From an uncultured bacterium (GTDB lineage Bacteria > Patescibacteriota > Microgenomatia > UBA1400 > PJMF01): 46,776 nucleotides of DNA. Each line of letters opens with the position of its first letter. The stretch's first letter is position 1. Positions 19,372 to 29,511 of the stretch are shown here, in pieces. The notes beneath the pieces were generated by a model, which saw nothing but the letters and a program-made list of their open reading frames with translations, did not search any database and was not told the origin of the DNA. Both the position numbers and the translations under genes were made by a program. The stretch lies in NCBI GenBank assembly GCA_903842795.1, contig CAIMNJ010000008.1:1-46776 (forward strand). Reading direction: 5' to 3'.

Positions 19372-20136
19372 ATGAAGATTTATTCTTGGAATGTGAACGG
19401 AATACGCGCTATTGCTAAAAAAGGATTTTTTGATTGGATTAATAACTTGGATGCCGACATAGTTTGTCTGCAAGAAACCAAAGCTTCACCCGATCAACTA
19501 AGCTTTGATTTGACGGAAATAGGCCCATTTGAGAGTTCATTCGCAGCAGCAGTAAAAAAAGGATACAGCGGAGTTGCAACCTACAGCAAAATTAAGCCAG
19601 AATCAATCCAAATTGGCCTTAATAATCAAAAGTTTGATCAAGAAGGTCGCACCATCATCACTAAATACAAAAACTTCACACTCTTCAACATTTACTTCCC
19701 AAATGGCAAAGCTTCAGTGGAGAGATTGGCTTATAAAATGGATTACTACAATTTTTTGCTTAATTATCTAAAAAAATTATTGAAAACAGAAAAAAATATT
19801 GTTATTTGTGGCGATGTGAATACCGCCCATCAAGAAATTGACCTAGCCAGACCAAAAGAAAACGAGTTAATTTCTGGCTTTCTCAAAGAAGAAAGAGCTT
19901 GGATTGATGAGTTATTAGAACTTGGTTTTATAGATAGCTTCCGCCACATAAATCCAGCAAAAAAAGATGCATATACTTGGTGGAGTCAAAGATCTGGAGC
20001 AAGACAAAGAAATGTTGGCTGGAGAATTGATTATTTTTTCATTAGCCAAAATTTACTAAAAAATCTAAAAAGTGCAGAAGTTCATCCACAAGTTTTAGGC
20101 TCAGATCACTGCCCAATTTCTATTGAGCTAAGTTGA
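19372..20136 (+). CDS. xth: Exodeoxyribonuclease III
   Basis: MKIYSWNVNGIRAIAKKGF, LQETKAS, GDVNTAHQEIDLARPKEN, WRIDYFFIS, GSDHCPISIEL. Confidence 0.96.
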   Translation: MKIYSWNVNGIRAIAKKGFFDWINNLDADIVCLQETKASPDQLSFDLTEIGPFESSFAAAVKKGYSGVATYSKIKPESIQIGLNNQKFDQEGRTIITKYKNFTLFNIYFPNGKASVERLAYKMDYYNFLLNYLKKLLKTEKNIVICGDVNTAHQEIDLARPKENELISGFLKEERAWIDELLELGFIDSFRHINPAKKDAYTWWSQRSGARQRNVGWRIDYFFISQNLLKNLKSAEVHPQVLGSDHCPISIELS

Positions 20137-20152
20137 TGTTAAGATTAAGAAC

Positions 20153-20758
20153 ATGATAAGCGAAAAATTTATTATTCTCGGAGCAATTCTTTCTTTTTAT
20201 GGCGGACTCAGTTATTTAATAGATACTCTCAAAGGTAAAACAAAACCAAATAGGGTTTCCTGGTTTTTGTGGGCACTAGCTCCAGCAATAGCTTTTGCCG
20301 CAGAAATAGACAAAGGAGTCGGTTTAACTTCATTAATGACTTTTATGGCAGGATTCAATCCTCTACTTATTGTCATTGCATCTTTTGTTAATAAAAAAGC
20401 TTACTGGAAATTAAGCAAAATGGATTATTTTTATGGAGCTATCTCGATATTTGCAATTATCATTTGGAAGCTAACTGGAGAAGGAAATCTTGCCATTTTC
20501 TTCGCAATTTTAGCTGATGCGTTTGCTTCAATTCCAACCATCATAAAATCTTATCGTCAACCAGAAACAGAAAACAGCACAATTTTTCTATTCGCCATGA
20601 TCAACTCAGGAATAACACTTTTAACAATTAAAGTATGGAGCTTTGCTCATTGGAGCTTTCCAGCTTACATTTTTATTCTTTGCGCTCTTATATATGCACT
20701 AGTAAAATTTAAGCTAGGCGTTCTTATTAATAGCAAAATAAAGAAGAATATCATTTAA
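20153..20758 (+). CDS. Multi-TM protein, possibly PQ-loop/SWEET-like
   Basis: Two similar halves: 'GGLSYLIDTLKGKTKPNRVSWFLWAL' and 'ADAFASIPTIIKSYRQPETENSTIFLFAMI'. Confidence 0.5.
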   Translation: MISEKFIILGAILSFYGGLSYLIDTLKGKTKPNRVSWFLWALAPAIAFAAEIDKGVGLTSLMTFMAGFNPLLIVIASFVNKKAYWKLSKMDYFYGAISIFAIIIWKLTGEGNLAIFFAILADAFASIPTIIKSYRQPETENSTIFLFAMINSGITLLTIKVWSFAHWSFPAYIFILCALIYALVKFKLGVLINSKIKKNII

Positions 20759-21853
20759 AAGCTTATCAATTTGAGAATCACTAGCAGAATTATTTTTCAA
20801 AGACCATAATTTGCCTTGATTTTGTTCTCTGATTTCATTCTCCAAAACAATTTTCTTGTGAGCAAAATTATATTGGCTGTTAATGCGGTGTTTAATCTGC
20901 TCTTTATTTAAACCACGATTTAAAAGTCTTTCTTCCTGAATTTTTTGATCAACCGACAAAAGTATCATGTTGTAATTAGAAAGCTGACTCATTTCTGCCT
21001 CTACCAATAGAGCCGCATTCAGAATAATCAAGCCTTTTTTGTCCTTTAGTTCTCTGCGCAATCTAACTAAGATTGGCACCTCCATAATCTCATTGAGACG
21101 ATCTAATTTTTGACGATCAGCAAAAACAATTTCACCCAAAATTTTACGATTAATGCTACCATCGGCATTGGCAACTTCTTGACCAAAAAAATCAATGATT
21201 TGTTTTCTAACTATTGCATATTTTTCTTCTTGAAGATCAGATTGAATTTGCCAAGACAGATGATCTAATTCAATATTATGAGCTTGAACACCCATTTTTT
21301 TGGCTAATTCAACAAGTTTTTTACCAATATAAGATTTGCCGGAACCAATTTCGCCACTTAAACCAACAATAAACTGTTCACTGAGCTTACCCTCCACACA
21401 CTGTTTGACATATGCTGGAACATAATCGTGAATTAGACCCTGCTCCTTCTGGATATCTTTGACCGCACTAGAGCTAATATGGGCCAAACCAGGTTTAGCA
21501 AAAAGAGCAAAAGTATCTATGCCAAGCTTCTGACTATCCCCCAAATTATGCAAGCCGAGTTCGTATTCAAAATCTTGAGCAGTACGAATACCTTTAACAA
21601 TCACATCAATATTATTTTCATAAGCAAAATCAACCAACATGCCAGAAAATGATTTCACTTCAACATTTTTAATATCTAAAAGCGATCTTCTAGCCATTTC
21701 TGTTCTTTCTTCTTGTGAAAAAAGATATTTTTTGGCTGGATTCATGCCAATGGCTACTACCACACGATCAAAAACAGCGGCCGCTCTCTTGATAATATCA
21801 ATATGACCAAAAGTAATTGGGTCACCAGAAAAAGCATAAATAGCTGACTTCAT
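20714..21853 (-). CDS. Fused phosphopantetheine adenylyltransferase (CoaD) - dephospho-CoA kinase (CoaE)
   Basis: N-terminus 'AIYAFSGDPITFGHIDIIKRAA', 'HISSSAVKDI'; C-terminus 'IVGLSGEIGSGKSYIGKKL' P-loop and 'LNAALLVEAEM'. Confidence 0.92.
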   Translation of the reverse strand: MKSAIYAFSGDPITFGHIDIIKRAAAVFDRVVVAIGMNPAKKYLFSQEERTEMARRSLLDIKNVEVKSFSGMLVDFAYENNIDVIVKGIRTAQDFEYELGLHNLGDSQKLGIDTFALFAKPGLAHISSSAVKDIQKEQGLIHDYVPAYVKQCVEGKLSEQFIVGLSGEIGSGKSYIGKKLVELAKKMGVQAHNIELDHLSWQIQSDLQEEKYAIVRKQIIDFFGQEVANADGSINRKILGEIVFADRQKLDRLNEIMEVPILVRLRRELKDKKGLIILNAALLVEAEMSQLSNYNMILLSVDQKIQEERLLNRGLNKEQIKHRINSQYNFAHKKIVLENEIREQNQGKLWSLKNNSASDSQIDKLLNDILLYFAINKNA

Positions 21854-21858
21854 AGATG

Positions 21859-21878
21859 ATGCAATTATAGCATTGCAT
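21859..21878. repeat. Inverted repeat ATGCAAT-TATAGC-ATTGCAT in a divergent intergenic region
   Basis: Perfect 7-bp arms, 6-nt spacer. Confidence 0.4.
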
Positions 21879-21896
21879 GATACAATTCGAGGCTAT

Positions 21897-22145
21897 ATGG
21901 CAGAAAAAAATCTAGAACAAATGGCTCAAACATTAACCATAGATGTAACAGATAATATCTTAAAGCAAAATCTTTTATCTTTTGCTTTCTTTACCAGATC
22001 AGGAGATGTGAGAGCTTTTCAGGATCTTCTAGACTTCATAGAAGAAAAGGTTGTTTCTGAAGTTCTAAACATCGTTAATCCAAGCTTATTTGCTGAATTT
22101 TTGGATATTGTTAGAGAAAAGCGCGATGAAGCTATTGAAGATTAA
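21897..22145 (+). CDS. Small helical hypothetical protein
   Basis: Start MAEKNLEQMAQTL at 21897 preferred over the ORF-track start 21873. Confidence 0.6.
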   Translation: MAEKNLEQMAQTLTIDVTDNILKQNLLSFAFFTRSGDVRAFQDLLDFIEEKVVSEVLNIVNPSLFAEFLDIVREKRDEAIED

Positions 22146-24232
22146 TCTTCGATCACAATTCTTGCATCAAGCACCTTAGCACCATCTTTGGTGGCCAACA
22201 AAGGATTTATATCAAGCTCCACAATTTCTGGAAAATCACTCACTAATTGACTCAATCTTCCAATTGCCTCAATGATAGTTTCTTTGTCTGCAGCTGCTTC
22301 ACCTCGAGCACCTTCCAATAATTTATTGGAGCGCAAACCACTGATCATTTTTAAGACATCAGTTCTAGTTAGTGGACCAAAAGCAAAATTAACATCCTTA
22401 AAAATTTCTACATAAATACCACCCAAACCAAACATTAGCATTGTGCCTAAAGAATTTTTGTTAACTCCAAGAATTAATTCTATGCCTTTTTGAGCCATCT
22501 CCATCAAGAGAACTCCTTCTAATTTGGCGTCTGGCTTATTAGCGCTCACCCTTTGCATCATTGCTTCGAATTCAGTCACTACGTTATTCACATCAATATT
22601 GAGAGCTACGCCGCCAACATCACTTTTATGTAAGATGTCTGGAGAAACAATTTTCATGGCAACTTTACAATTAAATTCCTGCATAATCACCAAAGCTTCT
22701 TGAGCAGTTTTGGCCACAGCCGATTTAAGCAAAGGAAAACGATAAGCACTCATAATTTCCATGGCTTCTGCCTCTGGGAAAGAAGTTTGTCCATTAGCTT
22801 TGGCTTGAGCAAAAATTTCTGTTACTCTGGCCTTATCTACATCTTGATAATTCAAAAATTCTTCATTTTGTTCTTTGCTCCAATTGGAGAATTTGGCAAA
22901 AGCTGCCAAAGCAGCAGCAGCTGGTTCTGGGAAAGCCGTAGTAGCAATTTTATTGGCACGCAAAATTTCCACGCCACTTGCCACCAAAGCTTTGCCCATC
23001 AAACTCACTACAATTGGCTTGTTGCTAGTTTGACGCATTTTGACCACTGCCTGAGCAGTTTTTTCTGGTTCAGTCATTGATTGAGGAGTTAATAAAACAA
23101 TTATTGCATCAGTATTAGGATCTTTAGCGATTGCATCAATAGTTTTTTCATAAATTTCGCCAACCGCATCACCCAAAACATCCACAGGATTATGAGTACT
23201 GGCAGAAGGAGCTAAAAATGAACGTAGCTCCACCACTGTTTCTGGAGTAAGATCAGCTAAAGCCAAACCACTTTCAATCACTGCATCAGTAGTCAAAACT
23301 CCTGGCCCACCAGCATTAGTAATAATCGTTACTTTTTTGACTGATTGAATCTCATTCATGGAGAAAACTTGAGCCAAATCAAATAATTCACTAATGCTAT
23401 TGGCGCGAATCATACCTGCTTGAGCAAATAAGGCCTGATAGGCGCTATCGCCGCTACTCAATGAACCAGTGTGAGAGGCGATGGCGCCTGCACCGGCAGC
23501 GGTTTTACCAGATTTTAAAACAATTACTGGCTTTGGGTTAGACCCACGATTGAGTTCGCGCAAAGCCTGAATGAGTGAAGGAGCATTATCCAAAGACTCG
23601 GCATACATACAAATAACTTTAGTCTTAGGATCAGCGTGCAAATACTTAATTAAATCTAATTCGCTTAAAGCAGCTTTATTACCAATACTCAAAAATTTTG
23701 AAAAACCAATGCCAAGATCTTTGGCATAATCCAAAACTGCAGTACACAGAGCACCACTTTGAGAGAAAAAGGCTACATCTCCAACTGGTGGCATCACGGC
23801 AGCAAAAGAAGCATTCATTTGATGTTCGGCATTAATGGCACCCAGACAATTTGGTCCAACCAAAGTCACACCTAATTCATTACAAACAGCTGCTAATTGT
23901 TTCTCTAATTCCAAATTACCCATTTCTTTGAAACCGGCAGAAATAACGATTGCTGCTTTAGCTCCTTTGGCAGCGGCTTTTTTAATTTCATCAGCTACAA
24001 ACTTGGCAGGAATCGCCACTACCACCAAATCAATATTACCCTCAATTTGGGCAACGTCAGCATAGACTCTTGTACTATACAATTCACTAATTTTTGGATT
24101 GACTGGATAAATTTTGCCCTGATAACCTTGTTGTACTAAGTTTTTAACTACATCATTGCCAACTGTTTTTTCTCTGCTGCTAGCACCAATTACAGCAATT
24201 GCTTGTGGATAAAAAAGGCTATCTAAATTCAT
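22142..24232 (-). CDS. ADP-forming acetate-CoA ligase (alpha-beta fusion)
   Basis: CoA-binding 'IAVIGASSREKTVGNDVVKNL', 'SHTGSLSSGDSAYQALFAQAG', C-terminal ATP-grasp 'HKSDVGGVALNI' and 'ELDINPLLA'. Confidence 0.93.
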   Translation of the reverse strand: MNLDSLFYPQAIAVIGASSREKTVGNDVVKNLVQQGYQGKIYPVNPKISELYSTRVYADVAQIEGNIDLVVVAIPAKFVADEIKKAAAKGAKAAIVISAGFKEMGNLELEKQLAAVCNELGVTLVGPNCLGAINAEHQMNASFAAVMPPVGDVAFFSQSGALCTAVLDYAKDLGIGFSKFLSIGNKAALSELDLIKYLHADPKTKVICMYAESLDNAPSLIQALRELNRGSNPKPVIVLKSGKTAAGAGAIASHTGSLSSGDSAYQALFAQAGMIRANSISELFDLAQVFSMNEIQSVKKVTIITNAGGPGVLTTDAVIESGLALADLTPETVVELRSFLAPSASTHNPVDVLGDAVGEIYEKTIDAIAKDPNTDAIIVLLTPQSMTEPEKTAQAVVKMRQTSNKPIVVSLMGKALVASGVEILRANKIATTAFPEPAAAALAAFAKFSNWSKEQNEEFLNYQDVDKARVTEIFAQAKANGQTSFPEAEAMEIMSAYRFPLLKSAVAKTAQEALVIMQEFNCKVAMKIVSPDILHKSDVGGVALNIDVNNVVTEFEAMMQRVSANKPDAKLEGVLLMEMAQKGIELILGVNKNSLGTMLMFGLGGIYVEIFKDVNFAFGPLTRTDVLKMISGLRSNKLLEGARGEAAADKETIIEAIGRLSQLVSDFPEIVELDINPLLATKDGAKVLDARIVIED

Positions 24233-24252
24233 AATTACTTTCTATTTTATAT

Positions 24253-24987
24253 CTAAACTACAATTACTTTTAAACCCAAATATTTTTTAAATATTTTTTC
24301 TGCTTGGTCTAAATCTGCTTTGCTTGGAGGTTTAACTCCATCGAGCTCATATTTTCTACCCAAAGCCTTATATTTAAAAACTCCTAACTCATGATAAGGA
24401 ATAATTTCCACTCTTTTGACAGTTTGATAATTAGCAAAATATTTAGCCCATGTCTCCAAATATTCAGGTTGGTCAGTCCAACCTGGAACTAAAACATAAC
24501 GTAACCACATTTCTTGGCCAGTTTTTTCACGATAAGCTGCATTTTTAAGTACGTTTTCATTGCTACTTTTGGTCAATTTTTGGTGCCAAGCTGGATCAAT
24601 GTGTTTGACATCCAACATTACAATATCGGTTAAGGCGTATAGGTCTTGAGTATTTTGGTCAAAGATTGCTCCGCAGGTGTCCAAACAAGTATTAAAACCT
24701 AGCTTACGGCATTCCTTAAAAAGCTCAATTAAAGCTGGAGCTTGTAGGGTTGGTTCACCACCAGAAACAGTTAGGCCACCAAGTTTACCAAAATATGTTT
24801 TTTCTTTTTCCAAGAGTTTAATAATGTCATTTGTGCTCATCAATTTCATTTCTTTGGTCTCTAGAGCTTGAGTGTCAGGGTTATGACAATAAGCACAACG
24901 GAAATGGCAACCTTGTACAAAAACTACAAGGCGAATTCCCGGTCCGTCATGAGTGCCAAAAGTATCAATTGAATGAATTTTTAACAT
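24253..24987 (-). CDS. pflA: Pyruvate formate-lyase activating enzyme
   Basis: 'SIDTFGTHDGPGIRLVVFVQGCHFRCAYCHNPDT' radical-SAM CxxxCxxC; 'GGLTVSGGEPTLQ'. Confidence 0.95.
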   Translation of the reverse strand: MLKIHSIDTFGTHDGPGIRLVVFVQGCHFRCAYCHNPDTQALETKEMKLMSTNDIIKLLEKEKTYFGKLGGLTVSGGEPTLQAPALIELFKECRKLGFNTCLDTCGAIFDQNTQDLYALTDIVMLDVKHIDPAWHQKLTKSSNENVLKNAAYREKTGQEMWLRYVLVPGWTDQPEYLETWAKYFANYQTVKRVEIIPYHELGVFKYKALGRKYELDGVKPPSKADLDQAEKIFKKYLGLKVIVV

Positions 24988-24994
24988 TTACAGC

Positions 24995-27217
24995 CTACAT
25001 GCTTTCATGAAAAGTTCTTGCAATCACTTCTCTTTGATGATCTTTACTCAATCTAATAAAATTAACCGCATATCCAGAAACACGAATTGTTAGCTGTGGA
25101 TATTTTTCTGGATGCTCCATCGCATCTTCCAAAGTTTCGCGATTGAGAACATTAACATTGAGATGGTGGGCACGCTTATTAAAATAGCCATCAATCATCG
25201 CCAAAAGATTATTGATTTGCACTTCTTTGTTCTCACCAAGAGTTTTGGGGACAATTGAAAAAGTATTTGAAATACCATCTCTAGCATTCTCATATTTAAT
25301 TTTGGCTACTGAATTAAGCGAGGCAATTGCTCCAGAATGATCGCGGCCATGCATTGGATTTGCTCCAGGAGCAAAAGCCTCACCGGCTTGACGTCCATCT
25401 GGGGTAGCTCCAGTTTTCTTGCCATAAACTACATTAGAAGTAATGGTTAAAACTGACAGAGTGGGAACAGCATCTCGATAAATGTGTTGTTTAGCCAACT
25501 CAGCATTAAAGTCACTGACCAATTTCTGAGCAATCGAATCTACTTTATCATCATCATTGCCATACATCGGATACTCGCCTTCCACCTTGAAGCCAGTGGT
25601 CAAACCCTCTTCATTGCGAGTGGCTGTCACTTTGGCAAATTTGATGGCAGAAATTGAATCTGTCACCACACTTAAACCAGCAATTCCAAAAGCCATATTT
25701 CTTTTAATTTTAGTATCCATCAAAGCCATTTGAGCACGCTCGTAATAATATTTGTCATGCATGTAGTGAATTACATCCATAGTATTAACATAAGCTTTAG
25801 CAAGGTAAGCCACAGTTTTCTTAAATCTTTTTTCAAAATCCTGATAATCAATTGGGCCTGCTGGTAATTTTTCAATATCTGGCACTATTAATTCGCCACT
25901 ATTTTCATCACGACCCTCATTGAGAGCAAGTAATAAAGCTTTGGCCAAATTGCAACGTGCACCAAAAAATTGCATTTCTTTGCCTGTCTCCATCATTGAA
26001 ACACAACAAGCAATACAATAATCATCACAGTGACTAACATCACGCATTAACTCATCGTTTTCATATTGAAGTGATGATGTGTCGATAGAAACTTTGGCAC
26101 AAAATTTCTTAAAGCCTTCTGGCAATTTATCAGACCAAAGAATGGTTAAATTTGGTTCTGGAGCTGGACCAATATTATAAAGACTTTGCAAAAATCTAAA
26201 GCTAGTTTTGGTAATTTTGTGTTGACCATTTTCAAAAAACCCGCCCACACTTTCTGTGATCCAAGTGGGATCACCAGCAAAAAGTTCGTTGTAGGCGTTC
26301 ATGCGTAAATGACGAATTAGACGGCATTTCATGATGAAATGATCAACCAACTCTTGAGCTTCAACCTCGGTTAGACTGCCTTCAGTCATATCTCTCTCAA
26401 TATAAATATCAAAAAATGAACTGACATTACCAAGACTCATAGCCGCACCATCTTGTTCTTTAAGAGCAGCTAGGAAACCAAACCAAGTCCATTGAATCGC
26501 TTCCTGAGCAGTTTCTGCTGGTTTAGAAATGTCAAAACCATGATCAGCCGCCATAATTTTCATGTCCTGCAGCGCTTTAATTTGTTCACTAACTTCTTCG
26601 CGCAATCTAATGAGATCATCAGTCATCACTCCATCCAAAGCTTCACGATCTGCTTTTTTGAACTCTATTAAGCGGTCTATACCATAAAGAGCCACACGGC
26701 GATAGTCACCAATAATACGACCACGAGCATAATTGTCTGGCAAACCAGTCAAAATGCCAGTTGAACGGAGCTGACGCATGGTTTTGGTATAGGCGTCAAA
26801 AACCCCATCATTATGAGATTTGCGATATTTGGTAAAAATTTCAGAAACTTCTGGATCAACCTTATAACCATTTTCTTCACAAGCAGCCTCTACTACTCTA
26901 ATACCACCGTAAGGCTTCATGGCTCTTTTGAGAGGAGCATCTGTTTGAAACCCAACAATTTTTTCAAGTTTTTTATCTAGATATCCTGGCTTATGACTAG
27001 TAATAGAAGGAATGGTCTTTGTATCGACATCCAAAACACCACCGTTTTTGATTTCTTGTTTAAGCAATTCGCTAGATTGCTCCCAAAGTTTAGTGGTAGC
27101 TTTGGTAGGACCAGTCAAAAATTGGTCGTCTCCATCATATGGAGTAATATTATTTAAAATAAAATCACGAGTACTAATTTCTTCTTGCCATTTTCCTGGC
27201 TTAAATTGCTTTTTCAT
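24995..27217 (-). CDS. pflB: Formate acetyltransferase (pyruvate formate-lyase)
   Basis: 'CIACCVSMM' dual-Cys active site, '[26 protein letters not shown]' glycyl-radical motif; start at [10 protein letters not shown]. Confidence 0.97.
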   Translation of the reverse strand: MKKQFKPGKWQEEISTRDFILNNITPYDGDDQFLTGPTKATTKLWEQSSELLKQEIKNGGVLDVDTKTIPSITSHKPGYLDKKLEKIVGFQTDAPLKRAMKPYGGIRVVEAACEENGYKVDPEVSEIFTKYRKSHNDGVFDAYTKTMRQLRSTGILTGLPDNYARGRIIGDYRRVALYGIDRLIEFKKADREALDGVMTDDLIRLREEVSEQIKALQDMKIMAADHGFDISKPAETAQEAIQWTWFGFLAALKEQDGAAMSLGNVSSFFDIYIERDMTEGSLTEVEAQELVDHFIMKCRLIRHLRMNAYNELFAGDPTWITESVGGFFENGQHKITKTSFRFLQSLYNIGPAPEPNLTILWSDKLPEGFKKFCAKVSIDTSSLQYENDELMRDVSHCDDYCIACCVSMMETGKEMQFFGARCNLAKALLLALNEGRDENSGELIVPDIEKLPAGPIDYQDFEKRFKKTVAYLAKAYVNTMDVIHYMHDKYYYERAQMALMDTKIKRNMAFGIAGLSVVTDSISAIKFAKVTATRNEEGLTTGFKVEGEYPMYGNDDDKVDSIAQKLVSDFNAELAKQHIYRDAVPTLSVLTITSNVVYGKKTGATPDGRQAGEAFAPGANPMHGRDHSGAIASLNSVAKIKYENARDGISNTFSIVPKTLGENKEVQINNLLAMIDGYFNKRAHHLNVNVLNRETLEDAMEHPEKYPQLTIRVSGYAVNFIRLSKDHQREVIARTFHESM

Positions 27218-27309
27218 ATGAATGGAATAAGACCTTTCCAAATTAAATAAATTCAAATACTTTGAGGGAAATTGTAGCGAAAATACATAAAAAAAGATAG
27301 AATGAGTAA

Positions 27310-27564
27310 ATGAAAAAAAACAATAAAATGGTTTTAGAAAATCACGATACTATTTACGATGTAGACAATTGGACTGTTTTTAAAAAAAATTTTCTTGCCG
27401 GTCTTTCTAGAAGTGCTGGAGGCTGGTTTTTCAATATTGTAATCCTAGCAATTCTGGCTTATGTTTTAATTCCTGTGTTTGGTTCTATGGTTCAGCGTAT
27501 CACTGACGCTATTCCAAAAAATTTAAATGAAACCATTATTAAAATTGAAAAAACCAATAATTAA
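27310..27564 (+). CDS. Small single-TM hypothetical protein
   Basis: 84 aa, one TM; overlaps the next CDS. Confidence 0.5.
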   Translation: MKKNNKMVLENHDTIYDVDNWTVFKKNFLAGLSRSAGGWFFNIVILAILAYVLIPVFGSMVQRITDAIPKNLNETIIKIEKTNN

Positions 27565-28663
27565 TTTTTTTCTCCAAAGCAGAGATTTTGGCGGAGCAGA
27601 AAAATTTGCTCATGATCTTATCATTGAATTTAGCAAAAAAGATGTCTACATCAATTTCTATACCAATAATAATTATTTATTACAAAATTTAAATAATAAA
27701 AAAAATATCACGATTAAGCGCATCCCTGTCTATTTAGATTTCGCTTCTAATGGTAGAGGTTTTTTAAAAAGTCTTTTTTTAACTCCATTAGCAATTTTAT
27801 ATTTTTGGAAAATTCTTTCAGTCATCAAAAAACAAAAAACAAAACAAGTTCTATTCTGTTCAGGTTTTTCAGAAAAAATTATTTTAGCGCCATTAGCAAA
27901 ATTATTTATCTTGCCAATCTATTTTATTGAATATGGACCGCTTGAACCACTTTTTACAAAACTTTTTGGTATTCCTAAGATACTTTATTATTTAGTCAAA
28001 AATTACGCCACAAAAGTCATTGTTCCTTCAAAAAATACCGAATTAAGTTTAAAAAACACTTTTAAACAAGAAAAAATGTTTTTAATTCCATGTGGTTCAC
28101 CTAATCCAACAATAAAAAAAACTAAAGAAAGAATCAAAAGCAAAAGCATTGTTGTGATTTCTAGATTGGAAAAAGGTAAGGGACAAGATTTATTAATCAA
28201 AGCTTTCAAGCTTGTACAAAAACAATTTACAAACAGTGAGCTGTCTATTATTGGCCAAGGAAATTTTAAAAATAGATTAATAGATTTAGCTCAAAATGAT
28301 CCCAAAATCAAATTCTTAAACTATGTTAGAGACAAGCAATTAATTTTAGAAAAAAGCGAAGTTATTGTTTGCCCTTCAGTTTGGCCGCTAGAAGGTTTTG
28401 GGCTAACTATAATAGAAGCCATGGCTTTAAAAAAACCGATTGTTGCCTTTGATCGAGCTCCAGGCAATGAAATGCTAAGAAGCAATCATAATGCTTTACT
28501 AGCCAAAGATGGAGACATTAATGATTTGGCACAAAAAATCATGCAACTTTTTAGCAATCCAAAATTAGCGCAAAAACTAGCCAACAATGCCAAAAAAGAT
28601 TTTCAAAATAAATATCAAATTAGCAAAATCGCCGAAAAATATTTAACGCTTTTGCAAAACTAA
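27527..28663 (+). CDS. Glycosyltransferase family 4
   Basis: 'VVISRLEKGKGQDLLIKAF', 'VCPSVWPLEGFGLTIIEAMALKKPIVAFDRAPGNEML'. Confidence 0.9.
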   Translation: MKPLLKLKKPIINFFLQSRDFGGAEKFAHDLIIEFSKKDVYINFYTNNNYLLQNLNNKKNITIKRIPVYLDFASNGRGFLKSLFLTPLAILYFWKILSVIKKQKTKQVLFCSGFSEKIILAPLAKLFILPIYFIEYGPLEPLFTKLFGIPKILYYLVKNYATKVIVPSKNTELSLKNTFKQEKMFLIPCGSPNPTIKKTKERIKSKSIVVISRLEKGKGQDLLIKAFKLVQKQFTNSELSIIGQGNFKNRLIDLAQNDPKIKFLNYVRDKQLILEKSEVIVCPSVWPLEGFGLTIIEAMALKKPIVAFDRAPGNEMLRSNHNALLAKDGDINDLAQKIMQLFSNPKLAQKLANNAKKDFQNKYQISKIAEKYLTLLQN

Positions 28664-29434
28664 AAAACGTTGATTATTGAATTGATCGCTAATTTCTTTG
28701 ATTGAAAAAAAATCATTTATGCTTGGAAAATTATCTTCAATAAATTTTGATGTGTGATTTTCATAAACCTCTAAAAAAATCTTGCCATCATTGGTCAATA
28801 AATTATGCTCAACAACCTGGGAAAGCATTTTGTCAATTAATTCAAATCCAGTTTTGCCACCATCTAGAGCTAAAATTGGTTCATAATCTCTGACACTTAA
28901 ATCTAATTTTTTAACATTAAAGCTTGGGATATATGGCAAGTTGGCAACAATCAAATTAAATTTTCTTGATATAAAAATTTCAGGATTACTCAACAAATCA
29001 CTTTCTAAAAAATCAATTTTTTTTAGATGTGATCCCTCAAAAAGAATATGAAAATTTTCTTTAGCCAAATTTAAAGCTAATTTGGAAATATCTGTAACCA
29101 CGAAATTTTCTAATTTTAAGTACTGATTATTTTCCAAAAAATCAAAAAAAGCTAAGCTGATTGCCCCACTGCCAGTTCCAATTTCCAGATAAGAAATTTT
29201 TTTACCAAGTAAATTGTTGGAGACAAAATCACTCAACAAATCAACCAACTCCTCTGTTTCAACTCTAGGAATTAAAACATTTTTATTTACTTTAATCTCT
29301 AAATCTTTGAAATTAACAAAACCAGTTAGATATTCAACAGGCAATTCACCTCTTGTCAGTAAGTCAGCCTCAGCTAAACCATATTTAAACAATTGTTTTT
29401 TTTCGTAGGCACTAAGTTCTCTTGGCTTATTCAT
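28643..29434 (-). CDS. prmC: Release factor glutamine N5-methyltransferase (HemK/PrmC)
   Basis: 'LIPRVETEELVDLL', 'YLEIGTGSGAISLAF', 'IVANLPYIPS'. Confidence 0.9.
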   Translation of the reverse strand: MNKPRELSAYEKKQLFKYGLAEADLLTRGELPVEYLTGFVNFKDLEIKVNKNVLIPRVETEELVDLLSDFVSNNLLGKKISYLEIGTGSGAISLAFFDFLENNQYLKLENFVVTDISKLALNLAKENFHILFEGSHLKKIDFLESDLLSNPEIFISRKFNLIVANLPYIPSFNVKKLDLSVRDYEPILALDGGKTGFELIDKMLSQVVEHNLLTNDGKIFLEVYENHTSKFIEDNFPSINDFFSIKEISDQFNNQRFLVLQKR

Positions 29435-29511
29435 AAAATTAGGCTTGTAAAATTACTAATAATAATGCATATTGTATGCTACTTTAATATAAATTTTTAT
29501 AGAAAGGCCTT

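Noticed and set aside
22700-23080. 126-aa plus-strand ORF
   Set aside because: Antisense to the well-supported ADP-forming acetyl-CoA synthetase; no recognisable domain.
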